From contig CM031600.1 of NCBI GenBank assembly GCA_018398815.1, positions 51,179,053 through 51,243,052 of the forward strand: a stretch of DNA of 64,000 nt, given 5' to 3'. Shown here piece after piece: positions 33,384-47,129 of this stretch (its first letter is position 1; every line of letters begins with the position of its first letter). The notes below the pieces were generated by a model. The model ran no database searches, was not told the origin of the DNA, and was given only the letters and a program-made list of their open reading frames with translations. Source of the DNA: Conus ventricosus (taxonomy: Eukaryota; Mollusca; Gastropoda; Neogastropoda; Conidae). Both the position numbers and the translations under genes were made by a program.

Positions 33384-36300
33384 AAATAAACATTCTAAAT
33401 CTTTTTCTTTTCTCCATTGGAATGTGAATGGTTTATTGTCTAAATTGCATGATAAAGAATTTGTCTCTTTTGTTTGTTCTTTGACTTTATATGTTTTGAT
33501 GAAACATTCCTGGAAGACTTTCATTCATCTGTGTTTGTAGGTTATAAATCGTATTGCAAACCTGCCATTAAACTTACAGCTCGTGGAAGGCGTTCTGGTG
33601 GTCTGGTATGTCTTGTTAAACACGAGCTCTGCTCGTTCATTAAGCTATTAGATATTAAATCTGATAACTGTGTTGCTTTTGTCATTGATAAATTCCTGTT
33701 TTGCGCAAATAAAGATATCCTTTACATATGTGCTTACGTACCACCGATTGATTCACCGTATATACACATTCTGATATTGAAAATGGAATAGGTATGCTTG
33801 AAGAATTTGTGAGTGATTGTATACTTGCTCTTGATGATGTTTATGTTTTATTAAGTGGTGATTTGAACAGTAGAACTTCAAACTTTTCACATGATTTAGA
33901 AGATGATGGTTTACCTATTGATGATCAGTATGTAAGTACTCCTTTATGTACAAACCGAAATTCTGAAGATAATGTATTGAATAACTATGGTAAAATGTTA
34001 ATCAATATGTGCACCGCTTTGAATTTGTGTATCATGAATGGTATGTGTCAGGGCGAACTAAATGGTCGCTACACATATATTTCTGAGAGAGGTAATAGTG
34101 TAATTGATTATTTTTTAATGTCACGAGATATGTTTTTGAGTTTCTCGAATGATTGTACATTACAAGTGCTAGAGAGAATCGAGTCAGACCATATGCCTTT
34201 GTTGATGAACCTCAGTGTCCCAAATGACTGCATGAATAACACAGAAAGAAATGTTTCTAACCTTTTCATTGAAAAGTATGTTTGGAATGAGACTATACTA
34301 ATGTATTTAGTGATATAGTTTGCTCCCCTGAGATTCAACAGAGAGTTGAAATGGCGATCAGTGTAATTGATGTGGATATAAATGAAGCTCTATGTATATT
34401 TAACAGTTGCTTGAAAGAAGCAGCTGAGTGCATGAAAAAACAGAGCAAGGTAAATGTAAAACATAGTTAGATGATGACTGGTATGATGTGGAGTGTAAGT
34501 TTGGTAAGAGAAAGGCCCGTAATTTGTTAAATAGATACCGTCGTACTTTATTGCCACCAGATCATGTTTCTTATAGTAATGCCAGACGTGACTATAAACA
34601 GCTTCTGAAAACAAAACATAAACAGTTTAATCGAGCTATGTTAGAAAAACTGGTATCCTCTGTAAATAACCAGAAGGAATTCTGGAATTCAATGCGGAGA
34701 ATTCACAACAAAAGTAAACAACCTTCTAATAATATTAGTTTAGAAAACTGGTTTCAGCACTTTCAGAAATTGCTTGAAAAAGAAGTAGATATTTGTAATA
34801 TTATGGTCGATGAAGGTGGTAGTGATGACAATGGTAACAACGATACCAATGATAACAATATACCAGTGATGATACATTAAATCGTCCAATTTCAAGAGAT
34901 GAGATTCTGCTGGCTCTAAAGAAATTAAAGAATCGTAAAGCTAGCGGCCCTGATGGAATCATTGGTGAGATGTTAAAAAATGCATGTAAATCTGATTTGT
35001 TGTTAGATTTTGTCACAAATTTTTTAATGCTTTGTTTGACAGAGGTGTGTTTCCTGAACTGTGGACTGAATCTATTGTTCTCCCTTTATACAAGAAAGGT
35101 GTGTTGATAATCCAAGCAATTACAGAGGCATTTCTTTGTGTAACATTTGTAGTAAACTATACAGTGCTGTTATCAACAGAAGGTTACAGGACTGGGTAGA
35201 AGAAAAGAACCTCACTGGTGAATTTCAAGCTGGATTTAAGCGGAACTATTCTACAATAGATCATATGTTTACTTTGATGGCATTTGTGCAAAAACAATTT
35301 TGTTTGAATCGCAAATTATATGTTGCTTTATTGATTTCGAAAAAGCCTTTGATTCTGTTAATAGAAGTATTTTGTGGCATATTTTGTTTAAAAATGGAAT
35401 CAGAGGGAAATTATAATCGAAGTGTCATGAGCATGTATGACTCCGTCAAAGCTAGAGTGAGAAGCGGTGGGTCTTTGACTGATTGCATAAACTGCACGAC
35501 TGGTGTTAAGCAAGGTGATGTGTGCAGTCCTATATTGTTTTCCTTATTTATTAATGAACTGACATTAGAAGTTACCAATTCTGGACGACATGGAGCAAAG
35601 TTTATAAATGATTTTTTGGAAATTTTCATTCTTTTGTTAGCAGACGATGTTGTGTTAATGTCTGAAACAGTAATTGGTTTACAAACCCAGCTGAACAGTT
35701 TAGAAAGAGCTTCTTCTGCATTGCAGCTAAAAATAAACATGACGAAAAGTAATTATAATTGTGTTTAGAAAGGGCGGTTATCTTGCCGCCAGAGAAAGGT
35801 GGACATATAATGGAGTCGAAATGCCCGTAGTGAATGCTTATAAATATCTTGGTATTTATTTTTCTACGCGCTTAAGCTTTACCTTTGCTTGTAAAGATCT
35901 TGCAAGTAGGCTAAATATGCTTTATTGTGTATTTTGAGGAAATTGGCACAGTTAGATAACGAATCTTTATCTTTGTTGTTGAAATTATTTGATATTCAAA
36001 TTCAGCCAATGTTACAATATGGTGCTGAGCTATGGGGCTTTGATTCTGCTGCTATGCATATTGAGAAAATTCATTTGTACGCTCTGAAGAAATTTCTTGG
36101 TGTTTCGATGAGAACACCAAATGATTTGGTATATGGAGAGACTAATCGATATCCTATCTATTTGATATCAGTGGTTAAATGTATTCGTTACTGGTTAAGG
36201 ATAACGCAAATGGAAACACACAGATTGCCTTATAAGGCCTATACGATGCTCGTGGATTTAGATGCAAGGGGTAAGAAAAATTGGGTCTCGAATGTAAGGC

Positions 36301-36806
36301 TAAAGTTGTATGCATATGGATTTGGTTTTGTATGGGAAAATCAGGGTGTTGGCGATATAAATGCTTTATTCGTGTTTTTTCAGCAAACAGTGATTGATTG
36401 TAGTTGGCAGAGGTGGAACTCTCATGTTGAAGACAGCAATAGATTTGATATTTATAGAATGCTAAATCCTATGCATTGTGTTCCGAGGTATTTGTCAATG
36501 GTTATTGACAGACATTTGAAATGTATCATAACCAAGTTCAGATTTGGTATATCGGATATCTATGCACATTCACAGCGTTACAGACATTTAAACGATCGTG
36601 TTACTGTTTGTCCATTATGTCAGGAATCTCAAGAAACTGAAGTTCATTTTGTTCTTTCATGTCCTGAACTAAGTGATCTTAGACAACAGTGTATTCAACC
36701 TAAATACTATAGACATCCTTCACTATTCAGATTAATTTTGTTAATGTCATCGACAAATGATAGGATAGTGAAGCAGCTTGCTGTGTATTTTTACAAAGGG
36801 TTTTAA
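33384..36806 (+). pseudogene. LINE ORF2: APE endonuclease, reverse transcriptase, zinc knuckle
   Basis: About 1140 codons interrupted by roughly seven frameshifts (near 33490, 33765, 34310, 34880, 35100, 35330, 35750-35925). The endonuclease begins HWNVNG (33415-33432), has FICFDETFLEDF, GDLNSR and ends at SDHMPL (34184-34201). The reverse transcriptase has KNRKASGPDGIIGEML (about 34932-34980), EFQAGFKRNYSTIDHMF, GVKQGDVCSPILFSLFINEL and catalytic LADDVV (35637-35654), then KYLGIYFSTRLSF. The C-terminal 290 residues (35925-36806) are open and end with a knuckle CPLC-x10-H-x4-C (36609-36662). The AT-rich coding style differs from the neighbours. Frameshift density implies an inactive copy unless sequence errors explain it. 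Confidence 0.92.
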
Positions 36807-36907
36807 ACGAAGAAATTTTGTATTACTTTAGTTTGTACTCTTGATTAGAAATGGATTATGCAAAGTTCTTTTATATGTATCCCCCTTCTAAGGGCTATGG
36901 CCTTTAC

Positions 36908-36935
36908 GAATAAACATCTACATCTACATCTACAT
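36908..36935 (+). repeat. (CATCTA)n 3' tail of the LINE
   Basis: AATAAACATCTACATCTACATC-type hexanucleotide repeats directly follow the ORF2 3' UTR and run into the CT tract, marking the 3' end of the element. Confidence 0.85.
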
Positions 36936-36946
36936 CTCTCTCTCTC

Positions 36947-36998
<52 letters not shown>
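36936..36998. repeat. (CT)n tract at 3' junction of the LINE
   Basis: CT run followed by GTGTGCATTTGTCTGTATTG, which is homologous to the sequence right of the insert in unit A (GCATGTGAATTTGTCTCTTT, 16223 onward). Confidence 0.93.
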
Positions 36999-37000
<2 letters not shown>

Positions 37001-37591
37001 TCGTGTGCATTTGTCTGTATTGGTTCTGTTCAGTTCTGTCGAAGGATCCATGATGAATACTAAATGTACAGTCATTCTTCGGGCCTCCCCCCCCCCCCCC
37101 CAGCCACTTGCTCCCCTAACTCGTCGTAACCTTTATATCACATTAAACTTAATTCTACATACTGTGTACTTACGTTTCTTCATCAAGATGCAACCATCCT
37201 CCTCCAATTCTATTCTCGTGCCGACTCACTTGTATAAAAGAAAAGAGCTCTCTTCCCTCTGCTTCTTGCCATCCTTTCCTTCATGGAAGAGCAAATTTGA
37301 AAGGCGCTGTTTTATCGTACTAAATAGCTGCGACAGCTCTGTGTGCTGTAAAATAAAAAAAAGCACACCAACAGACAAGGAAAGGCCACCCACAAAAACC
37401 AAACTGAATCAAACCAAACCAACCAACCAACCAAATAAACAGAATGATCAAGGCCCATTTCATGCATCATTGTTTCCAACCCTAACACGTTTATCAAGAG
37501 TGGCTAAAAAAATTAAAGCAGTGATTGTTTTGAATCGGTTTGTTGTCTGAAATGGTTACTAAACTACATCTTCAACAAAAAAAGTGTATGT

Positions 37592-37604
<13 letters not shown>

Positions 37605-37639
<35 letters not shown>

Positions 37640-37661
37640 CGGAGGGGATGGGGGGGGGGGG
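37605..37661. repeat. Poly(G) run
   Basis: A G run of over 50 bases interrupted once by C. It follows a short GT tract. The length is doubtful. Confidence 0.8.
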
Positions 37662-39417
37662 GGAGGCAAAATATAGATCACTGACTGTTTGATTCAATTT
37701 GCTTTCTGAATTACTTCAAAACCACGTGTTCCAAAAGAGCTAAAAACATTCAGAGCGATGACTGTCTTGAATTCGTTTTGCCGCTTGATATGCCGCGACA
37801 AAACGTCAGCTTCAACGTGTCATCCTGCACGCTATAGTGGTGAACTGCCGCAAAATTCACATTTTTGATTTTATCCCTGTTTGCTTTGGCCTTCAATCTG
37901 ATGACGCTGCGATAAACGTGGCCTTGGAACTGATCGATGCAAAACAAAGCTTTTATCATGTCAAAGTGTTGAAGTGGGCCTGTCCAGGTCTGATATTGGA
38001 TTTTTGCGTATAGCGTGTGGAATCCTATGTCAGCCAGGCGCAGGTCTGTTGATCGGTTCAGGATGCCAATTTCTCCTCATGTTTGTCAGTATAGAGACCT
38101 TAGTGACATCACCACCTGCACGTTAGGAAACCTTTTTCAGAGAAGGGATGTCATTCAACAAACACGGGAAGTACTATCTTGCCGCTTATATACCATAACA
38201 CCCTGTTTTGAGACTCTCGTGTGGCACGGCTAAGAGAGACTCAGGTATAGAGAGGCGACAGGTATGGTCTGTCTGTCTGTAGCTGGTCGGGCAGCTGGAA
38301 GGTGATGCTCACAAATGGTTTGCTGGGACAAGGAACCATGTCTGCTGAGTGAACAGGAAGGGACGTGTCAGTGCTGTCCCCTGTCGTCATTCAGGCGCCC
38401 CTGGCTCAGTGGCAGCGGTCGTCAGTCCCATGAATTCATAGATGTCAGGGCTTTGGACTCATCAGAAACCTACATGTCATTTTCCAGGCACAATAGGTTC
38501 CTTCCCATAAAAGGAGTGAGCCAGAGCTCATTGCTTGAAAAATTGGGTTTCTCACAGACAAGGGTCATGCTCTTCATAAAGCACCTTTTGGAAGGAAGGT
38601 GTGATGGAACTGGTGGGGTGCATGACTGTGCTCTGACAAAGAATGGGGTTTGCTTCAGTTGGGATGGCGCGGTTCATGTCTCACGGACGTGCATCAGAGG
38701 AATCTTCTTCATCGTTGTCAAAGACGCATCTCTTGTCTGAGAGACGAACATGATCATATCCGCCATATGTTGTATGTTGCTTAATAGTTTGATCTGGAGT
38801 GGCGTTGCTATTGGCTGTTACACTTGTCAGGAAAGGGTATGTTTTTATCCGGGGAAGAAATACTTAGGTATCTGTTCCTTAAGTCAAGGGCAGCTCTGGA
38901 AGGCATACCTGGATATCCGTTCTTTTAGGCTAAGACATTTCTGGAAGGCATACCCAATTGTCTGTTCTTGAAGGTCACAAGAGCAAATACATAAAATCAC
39001 CAGTTTCAGCTTATTCAATTTGTAAAACAGCAGTGATTATCGTCTTACTCTCAAAAATCACCATTTCCAGCCTTTATGGTTCACGAGGTGCCATGTCTCT
39101 CTTGTGCAAAATGGTCACACAATCATGTTCTTTTGTGGGTGTGTAGGTCTTTCTTTCTCACTCAAAGCTTAGGAGACCTGCCTCATTGCCTTTGATCCCA
39201 CAGTGGGCTGGAATCCAATGCAGGAATGCCTACCATGGATGTAGTCACTCTGCCGCAGGTTCCTCACCAGACAAGGCAGTGTCTCCTGCAAGGGCTTCCA
39301 CGGTAGTCGACTCATAAGAGAAGAATACCAATGTTGTCAGAAGCATGGAAGCAGCGTATTCAGAGCTTGTATGACAGCCTGTCTCTGTTACTATCACTGT
39401 TGTGGATATATCCTTCT

Positions 39418-39523
<106 letters not shown>

Positions 39524-39804
39524 AGTGTATTGTGTGTGTGTGGTAAGGTAGATGTTCTTCATGTTGCAAGTCTTTGGCTCGGAACCTTTCTAATTCCTGG
39601 CTATCATCTTGGCTTAACAAGGCCGTTTGTTTATCAAGAAATCCATAGCTTGGGATGGTGCTAACATGTACATCAGATGTTTTGAGTCTTAATTTCTAGG
39701 CTCTGCATAGCATTTTCAGTGGTGTAATCGATGGAACTTAAGTCTATGTGGGAATTTGCTGTCCCTCTCTCTCTCGTCTCTCTTTCTCTGTGCGTGCGCG
39801 AGCG

Positions 39805-40181
<377 letters not shown>

Positions 40182-40439
40182 TATATGCTAACAAAATAAC
40201 GATTTGATACCTGGAAAATAAGAAAATGAAAAGTTACGCTGGTCCGCTGCTTTGCCTTTCATCGAGGAGGAAGCAAACACACGCAAACATCCAACCAAAC
40301 AGATCGCTACAAAGGTGACTTTGTCAAAGTCATCAGTCTGCCTCGACACACATTCACTTTCAGCAGTATGTGATCTGGCACCTTTATCTCTCTCTGTCTC
40401 TCTGTCTCTCTCTGTGTCTGTCTGTTTGCCTGTTTCTCT

Positions 40440-40550
<111 letters not shown>

Positions 40551-41317
40551 GGCTGTATAATGTATAAGTGTTGTGTTCTCTTTCTTTTGTTTTTCTCTGG
40601 CCTGGAATTGGGCAGTGACATGCCATCACACAGGAGAAGAAATTACACCCCGTTCCCATCCATTCGCTACCCACCCCACCCCCTCTGTACCCCCCTCCCT
40701 CCCCATCCCCATTTCCTGGAGTGGCCAGCCACGCTTTGACGTCACCCTTGACATTTCTCATAGGAAGACTGTCGTTATCTGAAGCGAAGGAAAAAATACC
40801 ATGCATTAATTTCTCGCGAGTTGTTTCACTTCTTGAGCCGTTTGTTATTGAGGATTATTCCAGAAATTTGACCTTCTATCTTTTCGTTCTCCTCCATAAA
40901 CAACCACGCCGCAGAAAAACAAAATTGCTTGGGGAGTTAGGATCACTGTGGTAATCTGCATATTTTAAATTGATGTTTGGGCGGCAAGGGACTGGAAGGT
41001 GGGGGTGGAGGTAAAGAAAGGAAAAGGCGGTGGAACGAACCTCCAAATGTAGTTTTGAAGTTGGAATGCGCTTTTGCAGAGAAGTGGGAACAAGATGTAT
41101 GGTCGATTAGAATTGCTGTAGGTTTTGTTTGTTGGACGGCTGTGTTTGTTGATTGCGTTTTGTGTTTTGTCTTTTGTTTTTGTTTTGTTTTTAATGGATA
41201 GTTTACATACGTGTTTTGATCATTCACCTGTTTTCCCCCCTTTCATTTGGAGACCTTTGTTCCTTTGTTCCTTTGTTCCTTTTCTGGGGGTGTAAACACC
41301 TAGTAATTAACAAACGC

Positions 41318-41579
<262 letters not shown>

Positions 41580-41589
41580 CACAATAGCA

Positions 41590-42306
41590 CACAAGTTGTG
41601 TTGGGATTTTTTGCCGTACCAAATCAGCAGATTCCCTGCAAAGTTTAATTAACAATTTTCAATATGAGAAGATTTCAGATCAGGGCCTCTGAGAATATTG
41701 CGCACCATTTGTTGCTGTCGGGGTGTTCCCTTTAATTAATAAAAAAAAAAAAAATCTCTCAAACAGTTGATTGCCTCCCGTTTTCAGCGATTGCCTTTAT
41801 TTTTTATTTTTTTGCTCATGAAAGTCGTATTATTTTCTTGATTTAGATATCTTTGAGATGGAAACTTCATAAACTGATTTAACATTGTCATTAAAGTCCT
41901 TTTGCGAGTGTCAGAAAATAGGATTACTTTATGTGCATTGAGAATGAATAATTACGTTCAACGATGAAGCTCATAGACCGAAGCAGACAATGAAGAACTA
42001 GGAATCTATACTATCCTAAAAGTGAGATGGATGAAAATATACTAATATCTGAAAACAGACACACCGCCGAGCATCTACTGTTAATATAATAACAATGTAA
42101 TATTTTTTGTAAGAGTACTCTTCTAAGCTTCTCATTGAATATAGATTCTGAAAATGCGTTTCAGATATTCAAAACATTTGGATATAACGAACATGTAGAC
42201 GCATCGGCGTTCTTTGTGAATAACTATTTGATTGTGAATAGCCAGAATTCAAACTGGTTTGAAATCATAGAAGCTTATGGACAAAGATACCTAGAACTAC
42301 CCTACC

Positions 42307-42307
<1 letters not shown>
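41590..42307. other. AT-rich unique sequence
   Basis: I see no recognised gene. A plus-strand frame from 42135 reads about 55 ordinary-looking residues (NAFQIFKTFGYNEHVDASAF and on) before entering the ATC tract. It may be an exon or element fragment, but no family is evident. Confidence 0.4.
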
Positions 42308-42378
<71 letters not shown>

Positions 42379-42423
42379 AGAACAATAACAACAACAATAA
42401 CAAAAACAACAACGACAACGACG

Positions 42424-42469
<46 letters not shown>

Positions 42470-42512
42470 ACACAAACAACAACAACAACAACACAACAAC
42501 AACAAAAACTGT
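42308..42512. repeat. (ATC)n followed by (AAC)n
   Basis: About 24 ATC units then AAC/AAT units. The frames encode poly-Ile and poly-Asn only. Confidence 0.96.
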
Positions 42513-43226
42513 TTAACACAATACAAGGTGCCCACTAAAATTTATGGGAAACTTATTCAGTGTTTTCGTTTGCAAGGCTAAATTCTCGCAGAACCAGAAT
42601 GAATAGGATAGAAACCTAAAAATGAATTTTTTTTATCGAATTTGTTATAGGGAACATATAGGAATAGTATATTAGAAGGTTAAATCTGAATATCAGGGAT
42701 AGGGTTAACAAATTCTATGAAGAGAACGCGTGAGTATGAATCACTGAAAAAAACACTAGTGTAAAATGTGTGCTAAAATGTCTTAGGGAGTCGCCATAAC
42801 ATCCTGATATCGGACTTTGTCCCTTCTGCCCTTGTCCAAACAAAGAACCAATAGTTGGTATTAAAGGATATGCATGTGAAAAAAGATGTAGTTCAAAACA
42901 GAAGTAATAATGAATTAGAAATTCGAAAACTGATGTCACAATGAATAGAGGATCAAAAGATGTTGGTGCTGGTGAATTGTAGGACTGACAAAAATGTGAT
43001 TCAAAAGGCTGTCATTTTCAAACTGATATTGCCAAGACTGTAGGACCAAAAAACTGTAGCTCCAAAGGGTTGTGTACCTGAGGCTTCCAAGTCTGAAGAA
43101 TCACTGAGATGCTAGCACCAGTGAACGGTGTCAATCAAAATCTGTAGTACCAAAGCAAAAGAGGCACGGAGAATAGGGTACCAGTGTGTTTAGGGTGCAA
43201 AGAATGTGATGCCAATGGATTGCGGA
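42513..43226. other. AT-rich unique sequence, no gene seen
   Basis: Only short frames. From about 42930 onward the text consists of loosely repeated phrases (GTAGGACC, TGTAGCTCC, CCAATG) that look like decayed relatives of the 31-bp array to the right. Confidence 0.5.
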
Positions 43227-43357
43227 TCCTAAGACTGTCGTGTCAGATGAACTGAAGGTCAAATCTATAGTGTCAGATGAACTGAAGGTCAAATCTATAG
43301 TGTCAGATGAACTGAAGGTCAAATCTATAGTGTCAGATGAACTGAAGGTCAAAGACT
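43227..43357. repeat. 30-bp minisatellite
   Basis: Four copies of GTGTCAGATGAACTGAAGGT followed by CAAATCTATA, with a diverged fifth at the right end. Confidence 0.95.
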
Positions 43358-43394
43358 GCAGAGTCAGATAAACGACTGTTGTGCCCATGAAGTG

Positions 43395-44012
43395 TGGATG
43401 CAAAGACTGTTGTAGCAATAGACTAGGGGTCATAAGACTGTTGTAGCAATAGACTAGGGGTCATAAGACTGTTGTAGCAATAGACTAGGGGTCATAAGAC
43501 TGTTGTAGCAATAGACTAGGGGTCATAAGACTGTTGTAGCAATGGACTAGGGGTCATAAGACTGTTGTAGCAATAGACTAGGGGTCATAAGACTGTTGTA
43601 GCAATAGACTAGGGGTCATAAGACTGTTGTAGCAATAGACTAGGGGTCAAAAGACTGAAGTGCCAATAGACTAGGGGTCAAAAGACTGAAGTGCCAATGG
43701 ACTATGGGTCATAAGACTGAAGTGCCAATAGACTAGGGGTCATAAACTGAAGTGCCAATAGACTAGGGGTCATAAAACTGAAGCGCCAATAGACTAGGGG
43801 TCATAAAACTGAAGTGCCAATAGACTAGGGGTCATAAAACTGAAGTGCCAATAGACTAGGGGTCATAAGACTGAAGTGCCAATAGACTAGGGGTCACAAA
43901 ACTGAAGTGCCAATAGACTAGGGGTAAAAAACTGAAGTGCCAATAGACTAGGGGTCATAAAACTGAAGTGCCAATAGACTAGGGGTCATAAAACTGAAGT
44001 GCCAATGAATTG
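43395..44012. repeat. 31-bp minisatellite, two subfamilies
   Basis: About 19 copies of a 31-bp unit. The left eight carry GACTGTTGTAGCAATAGAC, the right eleven carry ACTGAAGTGCCAATAGAC. All share TAGGGGTCATAA. The sharp switch near 43650 separates two homogenised blocks. Confidence 0.95.
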
Positions 44013-44156
44013 AAGTTCAGAAACTCTATGAACTGACAATTTGGAAAAAAAATGAAGAAAAGTTCCTGACTTTAATCATGAGCATACAAATAAATAAATC
44101 AGGAAAGCACCAAAGCAACAACGTTAACACTTTGTGTGTTTTACACAACACAACAC

Positions 44157-44455
<299 letters not shown>

Positions 44456-44699
44456 CATTCGCACCCGCGAACGATAAGAAAGAAAGAAAATGAAAAAAAT
44501 CCACATGACCGTGCTGGGAGATGGAAATGAGGTGTCGGAAACAGAAAGGGTGATGGCCAAGAAAGGAGGGGGTGGACGGCGAAGCTGGGGACGACTGGAC
44601 AGTGGGCGGACACATCTTGTATGACGTGATGACATAGTCAAAACAAGACTAAATACCTGACAACTCTCATTAGACCTCACTGATGACAAGGACCACGAC

Positions 44700-46140
44700 A
44701 CCTTGAATCTGAGGGAATGTCAGTAAGATCCTGATGTCGCTGAGCAATGTCGCGCAGAACGTGAGAGGAAAATTCGTCTTGAACTTCTTATGAACAATTT
44801 AAACGAATGGATTATTCAAACAGCAATAGAGGTCCAGCGAAATCTAAGCCATGGACCCAAAGTTATAACCGGACTTGTAATACTAGAAGGTAATTGAAGC
44901 TGCACAAAGAAACTGTCGGGGCAATGTCCTATAACAAGTGAATGAGTCAAGAAATGAAGAATATAAAAGGAAAGATTGATCGAACAACAGAGTGGAGACA
45001 CTGAAAAACAAAAGCCTACACAACAACAAGACATAGAAAACTTGTCAGACTGCAACAGACGACGGAACATAAGCAAAGCACAGTCAGCACCTTTCAGGTC
45101 AAAGACGGCAAATATGGTTTAAAATTTACTCTTAGCGTTACAACAACAAAATAAAGAACATCCAGGTATACTCACAACTCACGATTAATCAAATTTCGAC
45201 AGCTCTCCAATAGAAGAAATCGTCGTAGCTTTGAAGTTGCCAAAATGTGGTAGGGCTGAGGCAGGAGTCTTGAAAAATGGTGGAGAGGCAGTAACTGGTA
45301 TCCTGTCACCCACAACAAAATCTGCACACAGGCGAATGGCACATGCAATAGATCAACCACTGATCATCACGCTTCCCAAGAACGGACATCTCTTACACAG
45401 CAAGAACTACTGCAAGATTGATCACACCTGCGAAGGAATGCTCACAATTATTCTAAGTGGATCAAGCCGCGAATGCACACCATTTTTGTTGAACAGCAAG
45501 CTGGATTCCAAAAAGGCAGAAGCACCATCGAACAGATCTTTAGCTTGCTCACCTTTTACGAAAAACACCTCGAACACAAGACAGAATTTTACTACGTGTT
45601 CATACATTTCAACAATACATTCTAAAGGGTCTGGCGGGAGACGCTTATTAAGGAAAATTAACTTTGGGCGAAGGCCAGTCAAAATCACCCGCTACTACAA
45701 TTCAGAGTGGCCAGTCCGGTACTCACGCAGGCTGTTATTGCAGAGGGGTTCAATAGATCAGCTGGCGTTCATCAGGGCTGCCTTCTGTCTCCCACGCTTT
45801 TCCATCTATTCTTATCATCGAACGCATCACAACTTAAGCACCTGAAGATCCTGTCAACACCACTCAGCATTGGAGGACGAACAAACACGACTCTTTGCTT
45901 TGCGGGTGACACCGATCTCCTGTCAGGCAGGGAACAAAAACCTGCTGATCTCGCTGGACGGGATCAGCATGTTGAAGCATTGACATCAAAATCAAGTTGA
46001 TGGCCAGCAACAAGTGTCACTACCGATACAACTGTCCACAAACCAAAACTATGAACTGTTGAACAATTCACTCATATCTGAGATCTATCATTAGCAATGG
46101 GGGATCTGAACTAGAGTTCCTTTTCAAGGGCAGCACATGA
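44700..46140 (+). pseudogene. Degenerate RTE-like reverse transcriptase
   Basis: Fragments of the reverse transcriptase appear in order but in shifting frames. PLIITLPKNGHLLHSKNY lies near 45357-45410. The equivalents of EQQAGFQKGRSTIEQIF (visible by frame changes at 45492-45540) and of the F-I-F-KAF block follow at about 45600. GVHQGCLLSPTLFHLFL lies near 45770-45820, IGGRTNTTLCFAGDTDLL (a decayed FADD-type site, now AGDTD) near 45870-45920, and an IISNGGSE tail near 46090. It is more decayed than the RTE-like copy at 29.8-31.9 kb, with many stops. It ends against the 17-bp satellite. Confidence 0.75.
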
Positions 46141-46787
46141 AACCTGTATGGAAATGAAACCTGTATGGAAATTAAACCTGTATGGAAATGAAACCTGTAT
46201 GGAAATGAAACCCGTATGGAAACGAAACCTGTATGGAAATGAAACCTGTATAGAAATGAAACCTGTATGGAAATGAAACCCGTATGGAAATGAAACCTGT
46301 ATGGAAATGAAACCTGTATGGAAATGAAAACCGTATGGAAATGAAACCTGTATGGAAATGAAACCCGTATAGAAATGAAACCGTATGGAAATGAAACCTG
46401 TATGGAAATGAAACCTGTATGGAAATGAAACCTGTATGGAAATGAAACCGTATGGAAACGAAACCTGTATGGAAATGAAACCCGTATGGAAATGAAACCT
46501 GTATGGAAATGAAACCTGTATGGAAATGAAAACCGTATAGAAATGAAACCTGTATTGAAATGAAACCTGTATGGAAATGAAACCTGTATTGAAATGAAAC
46601 CCGTATGGAAATGAAACCCTTATGGAAATGAAACCTGTATTGAAACGAAACCCGTATGGAAATGAAACCCGTATGGAAATGAAACCCTTATGGGAATGAA
46701 ACCTGTATGGAAACGAAACCCGTATGGAAATGAAACCCGAATGGAAATGAAACCCTTATGGGAATGAAACCTGTATGGATGGTCAAT
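46130..46787. repeat. 17-bp satellite
   Basis: About 38 copies of TGAAACCTGTATGGAAA with cct/ccc and tgt/ccg/ctt variants. Confidence 0.96.
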
Positions 46788-47129
46788 AACCTGTCCCTGA
46801 AATGAGCGAACACTGCTGTGCCAAACAGAGCGGACGTGTCTGGCTGAGCTCTCGCTTCACAGTGAATAATTCTTCCCCCCCCCTTTTTCCCCATTGTTTT
46901 TCTATTAGCCGCTTGGTGGTAAAAGCATTTATCCTCTCTTAGGTCCTTCTGAAGGACGGTTCCTTGTGTAGTAGTATCAGGATGCCCGATGGTCATCAGT
47001 CCGTAAAAAAGCAATGAGAAAAAGAATGAAAAAAAGTAAAAAAAAACAACCCAAAAAACCAACAACGAAAAAAAAACAACAACTAGCAAATGCATCCTGA
47101 GCCAAGGTTCAACTGCATGGACACGTGAC
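46788..47129. other. Spacer with A- and C-rich homopolymers
   Basis: No gene seen. Contains runs of C near 46877 and A-rich sequence near 47035-47080, between the 17-bp and 35-bp satellites. Confidence 0.5.

Larger units (their letters stand above)
32502..36937 (+). mobile_element. APE-type LINE with ORF1 and ORF2, inserted in a (CT)n tract
   Basis: A 4.4-kb plus-strand element, truncated within ORF1 at its 5' end and ending with an AATAAA-like word and a (CATCTA)n tail at 36908-36935. CT repeats lie on both sides (32461-32501, 36936-36998). It has an APE endonuclease, reverse transcriptase and C-terminal zinc knuckle. Features such as HWNVNG, GVKQGD and LADDVV do not fit RTE. A jockey/CR1-superfamily or L1/Tx1-group placement is possible, and I cannot decide between them. 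Confidence 0.88.
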
